A stretch of DNA of 64,000 bases from Antedon mediterranea (Eukaryota > Echinodermata > Crinoidea > Comatulida > Antedonidae): contig NC_092670.1 of NCBI RefSeq assembly GCF_964355755.1, positions 40,907,795 through 40,971,794 of the forward strand, read 5' to 3'. Shown here one piece after another: positions 43,901 to 55,400 of the stretch (positions are counted from its first letter, which is position 1; each line of letters begins with the position of its first letter). A program made the position numbers and the translations under genes. The notes below the pieces were generated by a model. The model was not told where the DNA came from, made no database searches, and was given only the letters and a program-made list of their open reading frames with translations.

Positions 43901-46900
43901 AAACACATTATACTAAATAGAAATCCTCCTTTGGGACACTTCTATTCCTATAACATCACTTAAGCTCTGTCTATACTATCAAACTAGTTTAACAAAAAAG
44001 AGTGATGTGCCCAAAATATGGTAGTGATATGCTTAACTTTTTTTGTCACATAAAGTTTGATAGTGTAGACAAAGCTTAAGTTAATGCATCCATTATTCTG
44101 ATCTCTAAGGGTCAGTCAAACGGGAAACTCACTCACTAATAATATTAATTCATTTTTATGTAGCGCCAAAAAACTAATCATTCTCACAGTGTTGTACATC
44201 ATTTTGGCTACATATTTCCAGAGTTTAGAGACATCAAAGTTCAATTTTTAAAAAAGCTTGTTTAAATAAATGGGTTTTTAGAAAGGTTTAATGAGGTAAA
44301 CTGTGTGATTTCACTGGGAAGTCTGTTCTACAGGATGGGCCTGCAAAGTATGAAAGCCCATTCACCATTTTGTTTGATAGATTTTTAAATAATGTGTAAT
44401 AAACTTACATTTTTGCATGAATTACAGTGATCTTTCAGTGCTGCAAGTAGACTGCTTTCATAATCACAGTCAAATGGGCAACTCACTCGCTGCTTCTTAG
44501 AAAACAACAGTTTCCACTTTTGCACCAAATCCGTGTCAATCACAATGTTTGGTGAAGTAAACAGCTGGTAGAGAAAGAACATTGATATTTTATGATCATC
44601 ATCCGAAATAGCAATAATTTCAGTTAAAGTCCTTTTATGTGGTAAGAGCCATATAATCTTACATCCAATAGCGAGTAACCCGCCAATTATAGGATGGATA
44701 TATGATAATAAACTATATAATAATTTATAACTTATAAACCAAGTCTCATTTGAGGCTTATGGAGTGGAGTTGAAAGAGTCGTGAGTTACAACCCTGGCAC
44801 TAGGTCAGGATTGAACCAGGGACCTTAAAATTGAAAGGCAAGCACGTTTCCACCAAGCTACAGCTCCACTCCTATACATACAGTAACACTATCAGAAATA
44901 CTTTTAGCAGTACTTAAAAAAAGGAATTGGTATTAAGTATGTACTTACGTGGTAGTCATACTTGGATGTGGTTTCTTTTTCTGTATCTTTTATTTCTACA
45001 AATCCTTTTTCTTTGAGTTCCTTCATTGATGCCATTGCTCTGTAATTAAACAAAATGTTAAATTTGTAGCCAAATTCAAAGTAGTCAAAAAATACATGAA
45101 AACATTTGAATTAGGAAAAGAAGAACATGTACAATCATTGTACATTGTTCGTACACGGATTCCCCAAACATCTATACAGTAATTATAGTATTGAAGAAGA
45201 AAGAAGGAAGGGTTATATAAGCTATTTAGCTTGTTAACTGACCCATTAACATCAAGAAAGTATTCATTCAATCTTTTTATTTCGGAATTACGGGTAAGTT
45301 TGCTTCATTGACAAATTATAACTAACTTTGGTGGGCAGATCACCAACTTACCCAGGTGAATAAACACACCCTATAAGTTTATTCTAAAGGGGTCATTTAA
45401 ATACCCTACATTTGGATCAACATTACAGTTTAGTGGTCTGGGTCATAGTTCAACAATCTACTAGTAAAAGTATTTATTTATTTTTTGGTTTTTTTTTCCC
45501 CAGTCGACTCAATATACCTAAGGTTCACGACATGGGAGAGCATCATTTTATGTCTATTATAGATTAAACAAATTATTTAGTATTTCTATAATATTTTCAC
45601 TATAATGTCTTACTTATGAGGCGGTATTTCTATAATATTTGCACCATAATGTCTTACTTATGAGCCGCTGATCTCCTACGCTTCCCCGAAGCATTGACTC
45701 CCATATCCACTTCATCTTTGTCTTCCTTGATAGGCTCAACAACTGGTGTGCTTTTGGTATGCATAGATTTAATATGATACTTAAGTCCTGCTTCCGAAAT
45801 GTAAGTTCCTTCACAAAATGCACATAGATACTTGACTACTTCCTTTCCACACCTGTCTCTATGATACAGGTAGCCATGAACTGTTGTAAAGGACTTTTCA
45901 CATGATGTAACTTTGCACTGAAGTTTCTTCTTTTGACGGAGAAGTTGTTTAAGAAGTGTTTTTTCACTTTTTATCTTTCCGTGTTTATCTAACTTACGTT
46001 CTTCTAACTGGTGGTTCAAAACAAAATTAATCAAAAACATTCAGCTGATTCTTGTACAGTCTCATTATCTAGCGAAAATAACAATCTTACAGTATCGCGT
46101 CTATTGACAGGTTGACAGTAACAGGCCCTGAACCTTATTGAACCGCAATTCTTAAATATTAACTATATCAAACACTCTAAATGTTCTTTACTATACTGCC
46201 GTATCCCACATGGGATTAAGAATGCTGTAAGAAGATGTGATACTGCAGAATGTTTATTGTCTCTAGACATACCACTCATTTTATCAGGTACAAGTTTATG
46301 CTGTACAAATAGCATATGATATTAAAGATGATGATAATGATGATGATAATGATTATGATGATGATGATAATGATTATGATGATAATGATTATGATGATAA
46401 TGATGATGATTATGATAATGATTATGATGATAATGATGATTATGATGATGATGATTATGATGATGATTATGATAATATGACGATAATAATAATAAAATCA
46501 AATACTATCAACTTACTACTTCAGTTGTATGATTTGCAAGTACGTGGTAATTTAAACTAGCCGGCGATTTAAATACACCGCCACACACCTTGCAAAGAAA
46601 ACCACTTTTCTGAAAAATAAAAATACAAACCAGTTGGCTATAAATATTCAACAACTACTGTATTTATTTTCTGTTTTTCTTCACTTCACTTCAAAAGTTA
46701 ACTAAGACATTATTTGTTATTTATCTAATCATTTTTAATTGAATTGAAAAAGGTGTTTGCATATAATTCATGTCATTGTGCTTCAATATATTTAAGTTAC
46801 CAAACCTCCTGTTATTGGCAAATTTTTTTTTGTTTGCTGTTGGTTGGGTTTCGAAATAAAATAAATAAATAAAGTTTACAGAGCACCACGGACATCATTT

Positions 46901-48943
46901 ATCCTTGAGATAACAATTATTTTTAATTGAATTGAAAAAGGAGAACAACAACTTACATATAATTCATTACATCTATCATGATGCTTTAATATTGATTTAA
47001 GTTTCTTAAAGTTTACAGAGCACCACGCACACTTGGCACTGCCCCTTCCATTTAAATCTTCAACCCAGACTTCTGCCTTTTCTTTAAACTTTTCATACAG
47101 TTTTTTGTAATGTTCGTCTAGTTTTGAGATGTCAATATGAGTATTTCCTCCTCCTCCTCCTTCTCGCTCAGTATCAGATTCAGTGGAAGTTGTAAACGTT
47201 GAATCGTCGTCTGTGTGTCTATTTCTTGTGACCTTACGACCTGATTTAGTTGTGTATCTCAAACTAGTCTCATCTGCATCATCATCATTCGTTCTTGCCT
47301 TTTTTGGTTCATGTTCATCTGAAGTGCTTTCTGGATCTTTAGGCTTTCTTGGTCTTCCCCTCTTTTTCTTAACTACAGGACTATCCTCGTCTATTCTTCC
47401 TTTTGTATTTTCAAGATTCACATTATGTTCTTGTTTAGATTGTGTTCCTTTTTCACATTCTAAAATCAAAAATAGTTATACAAAATACTAAACAGTAGTA
47501 GACATATTCTATGCAGAAATAATAATTTTTATTTCTTTTAATATTTCAAGATTTGATAATACTGTAAATATTTGATCATTAAATTAAAAAATATAAAGTG
47601 TATGCAGGAAGAAATAAAATGTGTCTAGAATGAAACTGAAGCTACAGTGTTTTTGTCGAGTTAGGCAGGGGTGTAGCAAACCATAGCATACGGATACCCC
47701 CATCATTGTCTGTCACTCATTGCAGGTGCTGCACTGTGGCTGCGAAATGTCTTCAAATTGAGAACGAATATAATGAAACAAACAATAAGGCTACCTGATG
47801 AAGACACGCTATGATCTGCGACAAATTGCTTTTTAGGTCTTCCTCTCCTCCGTGTTGGCGTTTCTTTAGACAGTACTTCTTCTCTAGTATTATCTTCTTG
47901 CTCACATTGCATTGTTCTTTCACATTCTAAAATCAAGAATTTATACGGAAATTCATCAACAACAATAGTACGCCTAATCTACAGAATGGAAAATGAATAC
48001 TGTATACTCAAATTAAATTACCGATTTTTTCTGCATAAAAGAAGCTACCAATACTCCTACTACTAACATTACATACCTATTAAAGATAAGCTCCTATCTC
48101 CTGCAGCTTCATAAATAACTTTTTTTTTAGGTCTTCCTCTTTTCCTTGCCGGCGTTTCTATAGACGGTACCTTTTGTGAACTTACTTCTTCTTCCATTCT
48201 TCCTTTTTTTAGTTTTTCTTCAACTCTGTCCATCAACACATTATTTTCTTGCTCACATTGCATTCCTCTTTCACGTTCTAAAATTAAGAATTTGGAAATC
48301 AATCAAAAACATTAGTACTGGTACTGGTTCAGGTAGACACATATGGTAGCCATTGACATCAAGTTAGCATTTAAATTATGCTACTTTTAAGCAGGTCTAA
48401 TTTATGCAGAATTAAAAATAAATATAAATACAAGTACCAATTTGTCTTCAATAAACTAAAGCTACTGATCACTACATACCTATGGCAGATAAATTCTTAT
48501 CTCCTACAGCCTCATCAACAACTTGCTTTTTAGGTCTTCCTCGCTTTCGTGTCGGCGTTTCTTTAGGTGTTTCCTTTTTCTCCAAAAGATTTTCATTATC
48601 TTCTTGTTCAAGTTGCGTTTCTCTTTCACATTCTATAAACAACAATGAAAATCAACAACAATAGTAGGCCTATTTTATGCAGAAATAATGATTACAAATT
48701 TGTTTACCGTAAAACAAGCTATCAGTAACGATATATACCTTTTGAATGTAGACTCTGTTCTTCTATAATCTTATCAGTAACTTGCTTTTTCGGCCTTCCT
48801 CGTTTCCGTGTTGGCGTTTCTGTTGACGTTTTAACTTGCTTTATGTTTTTCCCTTTTTTCTTCTCAGACGATTTTTGCACCAGATCTTTTATCACCTGTT
48901 CTTTTATCACACGTTCTTCGTTTTCTGTAACGTCGGTAGACAT
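37905..48943 (-). CDS. GTF3C2: TFIIIC subunit, GTF3C2-like, with AT-hooks, zinc fingers and WD40 region
   Basis: Coding exons: 48943-48739, 48632-48480, 48277-48077, 47926-47795, 47459-46957, 46609-46517, 46007-45658, 45039-44949, 44564-44409, 43885-43784, 43340-43181, 42929-42872, 42567-42481, 42373-42219, 42021-41817, 41526-41300, 41071-40934, 40674-40543, 40259-40091, 39578-39500, 39352-39240, 38974-38803, 38470-38366, 38048-37905. Total 3930 nt, about 1309 aa. The C-terminal ~500 residues match the TFIIIC110 beta-propeller (GALWDLKWCPSG, RLGVFAVACSNSTVCVF, LAHGNQVSSISWCPSG, TGGESGLVRAHYIKG). TFIIIC binds A/B boxes of Pol III genes. N-terminal: five AT-hooks (KRGRPKK type), C2H2/C2HC fingers (CAWC..HHDRC, CKVC..HVLANH, CEKSF..HRDRC, CAFC..HIKSMH, CPFDC..HCNSC, CNLC..HVKFH) and an acidic stretch. 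Human GTF3C2 is about 911 aa. One junction (39240 versus 39236) was chosen by phase, not donor strength. A noncoding first exon is suggested by a donor at 49596-49601. Confidence 0.9.
39805..40090. repeat. 35-bp tandem array made from an exon end and its donor site
   Basis: ACGTACTGGCCAGATGTGAT recurs at exactly 35-bp spacing, nine times from 39805 to 40085. On the minus strand each unit is the exon end GACACAATCACATCTGGCCA followed by the donor GTACGTTTTAG. The exon-proximal donor at 40085-40090 keeps phase with the next exon (39578-39500); the unit itself contains an in-frame stop. Confidence 0.95.
40682..40805. repeat. ~58-bp tandem duplication, 2 copies
   Basis: GATATTGTACTCATTACTCT through CATTTAGGGGCCTTGATA is present twice in direct orientation in the GTF3C2-like intron just upstream (in transcript sense) of exon 40674-40543. 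Confidence 0.85.
43961..44080. mobile_element. Foldback MITE, family A
   Basis: AAGCTCTGTCTATACTATCA at the left and TTTGATAGTGTAGACAAAGC at the right, with TTAA on both flanks (CACTTAAGC / GCTTAAGTT). Intronic in the GTF3C2-like gene. Confidence 0.85.
44761..44872 (-). mobile_element. tRNA-derived SINE-like element
   Basis: On the minus strand it carries an A-box-like TAGCTTGGTGG and a B box GGTTCAATCC about 40 nt downstream, arranged as in a tRNA, followed by a palindromic tail (CCCTGG...CCAGGG). The ends GGAGTGGAG / CTCCACTCC are inverted. Intronic in the GTF3C2-like gene. Confidence 0.6.
45575..45657. repeat. 44-bp duplication of an exon end and donor
   Basis: GTCTTACTTATGAG (minus-strand junction CTCATAA|GTAAGA) occurs at 45607 and 45651, with TATTTCTATAATATTT upstream of each. 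The second is the genuine donor of exon 46007-45658; the first is a copy inside the intron. Confidence 0.85.
46325..46495. repeat. (GAT)n-type microsatellite
   Basis: Long run of GATGAT, GATAAT and TATGAT triplets in a GTF3C2-like intron. No coding role. Confidence 0.9.
46735..46956. repeat. Diverged copies of an exon end in the following intron
   Basis: Pieces of exon 47459-46957 reappear in its downstream intron. TTTACAGAGCACCACG at about 46875 matches exon sequence at about 47010, and TTTTTAATTGAATTGAAAAA plus CATATAATTCAT at about 46735-46775 matches the junction region at 46920-46965. The donor GTAAGT is lost in the older copy. Confidence 0.6.
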
Positions 48944-51900
48944 TTTTATATTGTAAAATAATCTATAAGAAAAAGTCATATTATTAAAGAAGGCCGGTGC
49001 ACACTAAGTAAGCATTCACAACTGAAGTGTCAAACGGAACTACATTTTACGAGACAAAAAAACATTTCAATGTGAACATAAATCGTGAGACAATCGCGCA
49101 GTCGTTTGCGTTTCTCAACTTTCAATCCAGTGAGTTTGGAACATGCACAAAGCCTTTAATTAAGCTTTGCACGACTCACTTTGTTTTGATGCTTGACCCA
49201 CCTTGCTGCTTAATTCCGCATGCTCTCAGTGCGCATCAGCCGGCCTGGGAAGCTATTTTTTTTCGCACCTCAAATCTAGGCCTACCAATTAACTTGGTTG
49301 TTGGTACAGTATAGCATGGAGTAGGTATAGCCTCATACGCATGCTACTGCACTTTCGCACCTCAATTTCTCGATCTTACACAATTTAAAAACATTCACAC
49401 GCTACGCAGTAAGTGATGGTATGATGGTGGTGAGAGGCTGTGAAGTCTAAGTCTTATGCCCAGGTAGGTGTGCGAAAGTACAGAACGCCGCCTACCCTAG
49501 CTAAATTTGCCTGCAGGAGGCCTACCGTAGATTTGTATTAATTAGCCTGCGATATTTAATTTCTACTAGGCCTACAACCCATTAAACCTAGGCTTACTTA
49601 CCTCCCCTTTTACTCACTGTCAAAGCGTTGTTTTGAAAACCCCAAAACTCGTGTGTGTGTGTCGCTCTCGCTCGCGAAAAGAGTCGAGCGTATTTTTTGT
49701 GTGGAATTCCAGTGAACTATGGAACGCCAAACTTGCCACTACGATATAATGTCGACAATTTTGTATTCACATCTATCAGTGGATTGATCATTGTAAATGT
49801 AATATTAAGCCACACATATTGAAATTTAAATTAATGATATAAATAATTTTCAAATTTTAACATCTTCAAGAAATCAGAGGGTCCACAAATAGCATTTAAT
49901 ATTTCAATATTTCATCATTTTATTAAACTATTCATTCCTGAAGAAGAACTTAAAAAGTTCAAACAAATATTGAATCTTATTTCATTTATTCAGAGTTTGT
50001 TTTATTTTATCGTATCATAATAATTATAATATTCTTGTTAAATTTGTTTTGGTGTATGTTTTGTTATTTGTATTTGAATTGGACGGTGAATACAATTGAT
50101 CTGTAGGCGTATAGAGGGCGTTAAAGATAGAATAACATGGATGACAAATATTAATCAATTGTATTGTAATTTGTTGATCATGTAAACAAACATAATAAAC
50201 AGACTCAGTACACAAATTAATTTGAACAAAATGTTTATTACACCACTATACTTCAAGGTCAAACTTAAGATAACCTAGCAAATCTGCATAATATTTGCAT
50301 ACATTCTTTATAATAAATTTAATCTTTAATTTAATATTTTATTTGCGAGATGTTAAACATTTTAGTAACATGTGTATCTGCTGTAAGTGTGCTTAATTAA
50401 GTCTACATGCATTCATTCATACTCATTCTTATTTAACATACATTACATTTATTTATCATACCATCATTAATAATTCATTTGTACCAAGGAAGAATGATGA
50501 TGTCTGGGCGCCCAGACATCATAATGTTATGATGAATCGGTTGCTTTTGGGGTCCCAGGACATGATGTCGAACAAATAAATGAAATTATTATTTTAAGCT
50601 TGTTTCCAACTAGGACGCCACAAAAGGATGTAAGGGAAACGCAAGTAATTTGACCAATGGATCATCTGAACTGTCCCTTGTGATTGGTCAACTCACTTGC
50701 GTTGTGCTTATGTCGCTGCGTTGCATCCAAGTGGGAACCAAGCTTTAGACTAATTCCACCAACTTTGTACTAAGTTTGTGGTTGTTAATATTAATGTAAT
50801 AATCAATACATTTCATTAATAATTTTGATGTCATTAAAATCATTTTAATACATAGAGTTAAATCAAATAGTAAATGTAATTATTAAACAATATTGTATAA
50901 TCTTAATACCTAAATGCAATGAAAATTTACAAATACAATAGTAATCATTCTGTTACAATCCATTTAATATCAATTATGCGATAAACAGAATAGGTTTAAA
51001 CAGTAAGTATACTTTTAATAATGATTGTATTAGTGACACTGTGAGGGTGGTTTACAATGAGTGTGGTCCCCCTAAGTTTCTATCAATCACAAGACACACA
51101 ATTTGGCACAGGGGAATATACGACTTCTATGTATACATTTTCTGGCAACTTTATGACAACCCAAATAAAGCAGTTTGTAAATTAAATGTAGGGTTCTGAT
51201 TGGTCAACATTATTCTGTGCGTATACAACTATTCTTATATAACACGGTTTGTTCATACACTCTCATATTACATACTTATTACATACCTCTATCGGTCAAG
51301 CTATAGCTCTAGTTAAATTTACACATCTAGTCTAAGAACAACTCACTTCCACTCAATATTTATGCTCATCATTTTTATAGCAACATTTAAAGATAAGAAC
51401 ATAAATCATTGTTGCTTAGTGAATATTAGTGATTGCCACTGAAACTGATTATGAAACTAAGCATTAATTTATTTCAAAGAAACAAATAGTATTTTATTAG
51501 TGTTTTTATTATATTGTTTGATTATATACAGTCAACCTTCTAATTTAAAAACCTCGGCTATTTTAGGGACGATCATTGTTATATTTGGAAAACTTAGATT
51601 TTTGTGAAAAAAGTTATTATAATTTGGAAAAAAAATGGATGAGTAAAGGTGACTTTGACTGATATTGAAATAAAATTTGCATTTACAAATTGCTTTTAGA
51701 CCAAGGGGTATGTACATCAGATAGTTGACTCTACATGTATCATCAAACCAATATTGTACATTCATTCTAATATTTAATACAATGTAATGTTGAATAAAAA
51801 CAAAAGTTCAACAATATCATATCAGTAAAAATGAGATATTATAAGTAAATTTACAAGTTCATCACAGATAACTAAAATGTTATGTTTATAAATTTGGATT

Positions 51901-52466
51901 TATTAAGTAAAATAGTGAACAATCTGAGTGAGAATAAAAATATAAACTTCTGTATTTAAAATAATCTATATTCATGGAAGGTGAGAACTGCAGTTTTTGT
52001 AATCTGTTATTTACATTGAAAATGAGACGATTGAGATAAAAATAAAATTGTATTAATATTCAAGTTCCCCATATTTAAAATGATAACGTTATTAACTAAA
52101 TATTATTGAACAAACATTAGTTAATTATACCAAGGAAGAGTGAAATTACATTTCAGTCTTCCCCGATTATAGCCCTTTCACATTGTTTAGCAAAACCTGG
52201 AATTTACACACACATCAGGGCGACAAGAACGCTAGTTGGTCATACCCAGTACCATTTTGATTTTACAATCATTCGGGAAACTACCTCACGATTCTAAACG
52301 ATGGTGTTGACACCCTTGTGTGTTTAAACTCTGGAGTTTCGATAGGCAATATAAAAGGGGTATTAGGTGCATTAAACAGATATAACAAAGAATAGTTGAA
52401 GGGAATTATAATGAGGGTGATTTAAGATAAACTTAGAACATAATATATGGGAAACTAAGTAGCATC
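48944..52466. other. Intergenic: GTF3C2-like promoter region and PTTG1IP 3' flank
   Basis: 48963-49601 is read as the 5' UTR intron (acceptor at 48963, donor at 49596-49601). A GC/CpG-richer stretch at about 49620-49700 (TCGCTCTCGCTCGCG) is the likely promoter or first exon. A CCTGAAGAAG-AACTT..AAGTT-CAAAC motif is at 49936-49964, and a family C MITE at 50595-50747. The rest is AT-rich unique sequence; no gene seen. Confidence 0.55.
50595..50747. mobile_element. Foldback MITE, family C
   Basis: AAGCTTGTTTCCAACTAGGA at the left, with the inverted match AAGTGGGAACCAAGCTTT at the right. The interior TAATTTGACCAATGGATCAT and TGATTGGTCAACTCACTTGC match the copy at 20073-20214. Confidence 0.7.
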
Positions 52467-55400
52467 TCAAACATCTTCAAGCCGATGATACTGGCCGTCA
52501 TCGTCTGTGGTCAAGCCTGAAGCACAACAAAAGAAACGTGTAAAAGCAAATGAATAAAGAGTGCATTGTGTAAAAAGCAAAGAAAAAATAATATATGGAA
52601 TTAACAAACCATAATAATAAGCTCTGTCTACACTACCAAACTTTATGCGACAACAAAATGTGATGTGACCATATATGGACACAATGATGTCATACTACTA
52701 CCATATTTGTGCACATCACACTTTTTTGTCAAACTAGTATGACAGTGTAGACAGAGCTTTAAACAAAAACATATTTGCAAATTAATTTGAAATCAATTTT
52801 GGTTCAATATGGCATCATTGTTGTTGGTAACCTGGGAGAATTTTTACCAATATTAAATTGAATACCAACCATATTGAAATTTTGAATGAGAACTAAGCTG
52901 AAAACAATACTGAGCATAAGCTGTTCTAAGCATACACTTTCTGCTTATACATGGTCATTACAAGGTACACACTACTGTACTGTACATTTACATCCACAGT
53001 CCATCAACTACCATTATGAAATATAGGAATGGTTGGAGATAGGATATTAAAAGTATTATCTTCCATTGAAGAAATTAAGTTTTATTTAAAAACAACATTA
53101 GAAATTTCAGAAATTGGAATGTTAATAAAAGTATTACAGGACAGATGGTGAAGTGTGGAAAGTCATCCAGCAATGGGAGAATGAAAATGAGAATAGAAAA
53201 AAAGTAAATATCATTTACTGACTACAAAAAAAAACAAAAACAAAAGGTTAATCTAAAAATTAGCAAAGCGATTTAGTTTATCCTATAAACTAAAATTTAA
53301 GATTTCACAATTTCTGTTAAATTTTTAAAAGATACTGTATTTAGATTTTAATTTCTTAGCAAGATTATACTTATTTTTCTTGTAAAAAATTAATTTACTA
53401 TTAATATGCTTGTTTAAGTGTTAATATTAATTTATCCTTTAACCTAACATTTACGAGTTGCTGTTAATTTTTAGTTATTGTATCTAGATTTTAATTTATT
53501 AGCAAGATTATACTTATTTTTCTTGTAAAAAATTAATTTACTATTAATATGCTTGTTTAAGTGTTACTATTAATTTATCCTTTAACCTAACATTTACGAG
53601 TTGCGTTTAATTTTTAGTTATTGTATCTAGATTTTAATTTATTAGCAAGATTATAATTATTTTCCTTGTCAAAATTAATTTAATAATATTCTTTTAATAA
53701 TATGGTTTTTTTTTCAATTATAGTGCTTTAGTTTACAGTATAAATTAAAATAATGATCCAGTTAGTTGACCTTTAACCTAAATAGTTATTTGCATACAAA
53801 TTAGCTTTTTTAAGTACATCTGCATTATTTATTATTTTAAGTACGGTAGGCAGGCAAACAAATGATTGTGAATATGAATCCTTCAGAAGACAGAGGAAAT
53901 GAACAAAACAGATCTATTCACATCGACATTTATTTTTGTAAAACAAGTCTATATCAAATCAAATTTTATTGTCCTTTCTTATAGTGTCCTAAATAAATAT
54001 TTCGTTCTAAATAAATATTGCATACATTTGTATAGTAATTGCAAGTTAAACATCTAAGTTTTCTAATTGAGCATGAATTAAGCTACAACATCATTCGCAC
54101 AATCTCTCCCTACCTTTATAACGAAAACTTACAAAATGTCTTTATCTAATTCTACAAGCAAAATATAAACCATATATTTGTTTAATTTAAATTTTAACAA
54201 AAACGAAGACAAGTTGATGAGAAGAATGAAAAGAAGGAGGAAGGTAGATCAGTCACTGCCATCGTCATGTAAAAGACCTGTGGAGTAGTGTATGTATTCA
54301 TTACATTACAATTATTGTGTGATGACGTAAAGACCTGTGGAGTAGTGTATGTATTCATTACATTACAATTATTGTGTGATGACGTAAAGACCTGTGGAGT
54401 AGTGTATGTATTCATTACATTACAATTATTGTGTGATGACGTAAAGACCTATGGAGTAGTGTATGTATTCATTACATTACAATTATTGTGTGATGACGTT
54501 TTTTGTTGCAAAAATTGTATTTATTTGTTGTAAGGAAAATTGTTTGATTTTGATACTTTATTATTGCAATTTTCAAGGTTATTTTTAATTTGTTGATGAG
54601 CATTAATTATTATTATTATAATTTATATTCTATTTTAATATAAGTACATTACTTAGAATAATTTAGTGAATTCAATAAAATTATATTTTTTAAACAAAGG
54701 CGATATGATATAATGAAATTGCTGAAGAATATTGAAAATGAAGACAACACACGACAAATTTCTTTCTTTCAAAACGAATTTAGTTCTAAAGAATAATTAA
54801 CATATTATTATTAATATAGAGCCAACGGGTTGCTACCGTATGGATTTTATTTAAATCATGAAACTGGTTTTTGAAATGCATCTCCTGCTGAGCATGAATA
54901 AATAGTATGAGGAATGGGTTTTTTTTTTCAGGGTTGGAATGTTGGTTCCTTCTTATTATTTCACCGAATTCTGTTTTGTAATTCTTTTTGTATTTATTTT
55001 GTATCCTGTTTTGACAGGACCATATAAAAGGGTTAATTATTTGATATACAATAGACCCTCATTTACATATCAAAGGTGATTTGGAAACTTGCCAGGAGTG
55101 GTTTAGGTTTATAAGTAGTATTGTTCGATTGTTATATTTACATATGAAGTTTATGGTTCTTTGTATTTAAAACTATGCTTACCATATTTACGCCTAATTT
55201 CATCATTTCTGGCTTTTCTATCTGCTTTCCTAAAAGAAAATATACATTTGTAAGTTAGAATAAAAGTATTATTATTATCCATAACATATTTGACCAATGA
55301 AGGGAAACAACCAAGTGTAAAGGAAAGTGGTGACCATAGTGGAATTCATGATACAGTAGACTGGTCTGATAAGTACTGAACTTAAGTTTAAAAGGAGCAG

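Noticed and set aside
47183-47491. Plus-strand 102-codon frame
   Set aside because: Antisense shadow of the charged AT-hook exon 47459-46957.
49027-49314. Plus-strand 95-codon frame upstream of the GTF3C2-like gene
   Set aside because: No domain, no supporting splice signals; it falls in the inferred 5' UTR intron and promoter.
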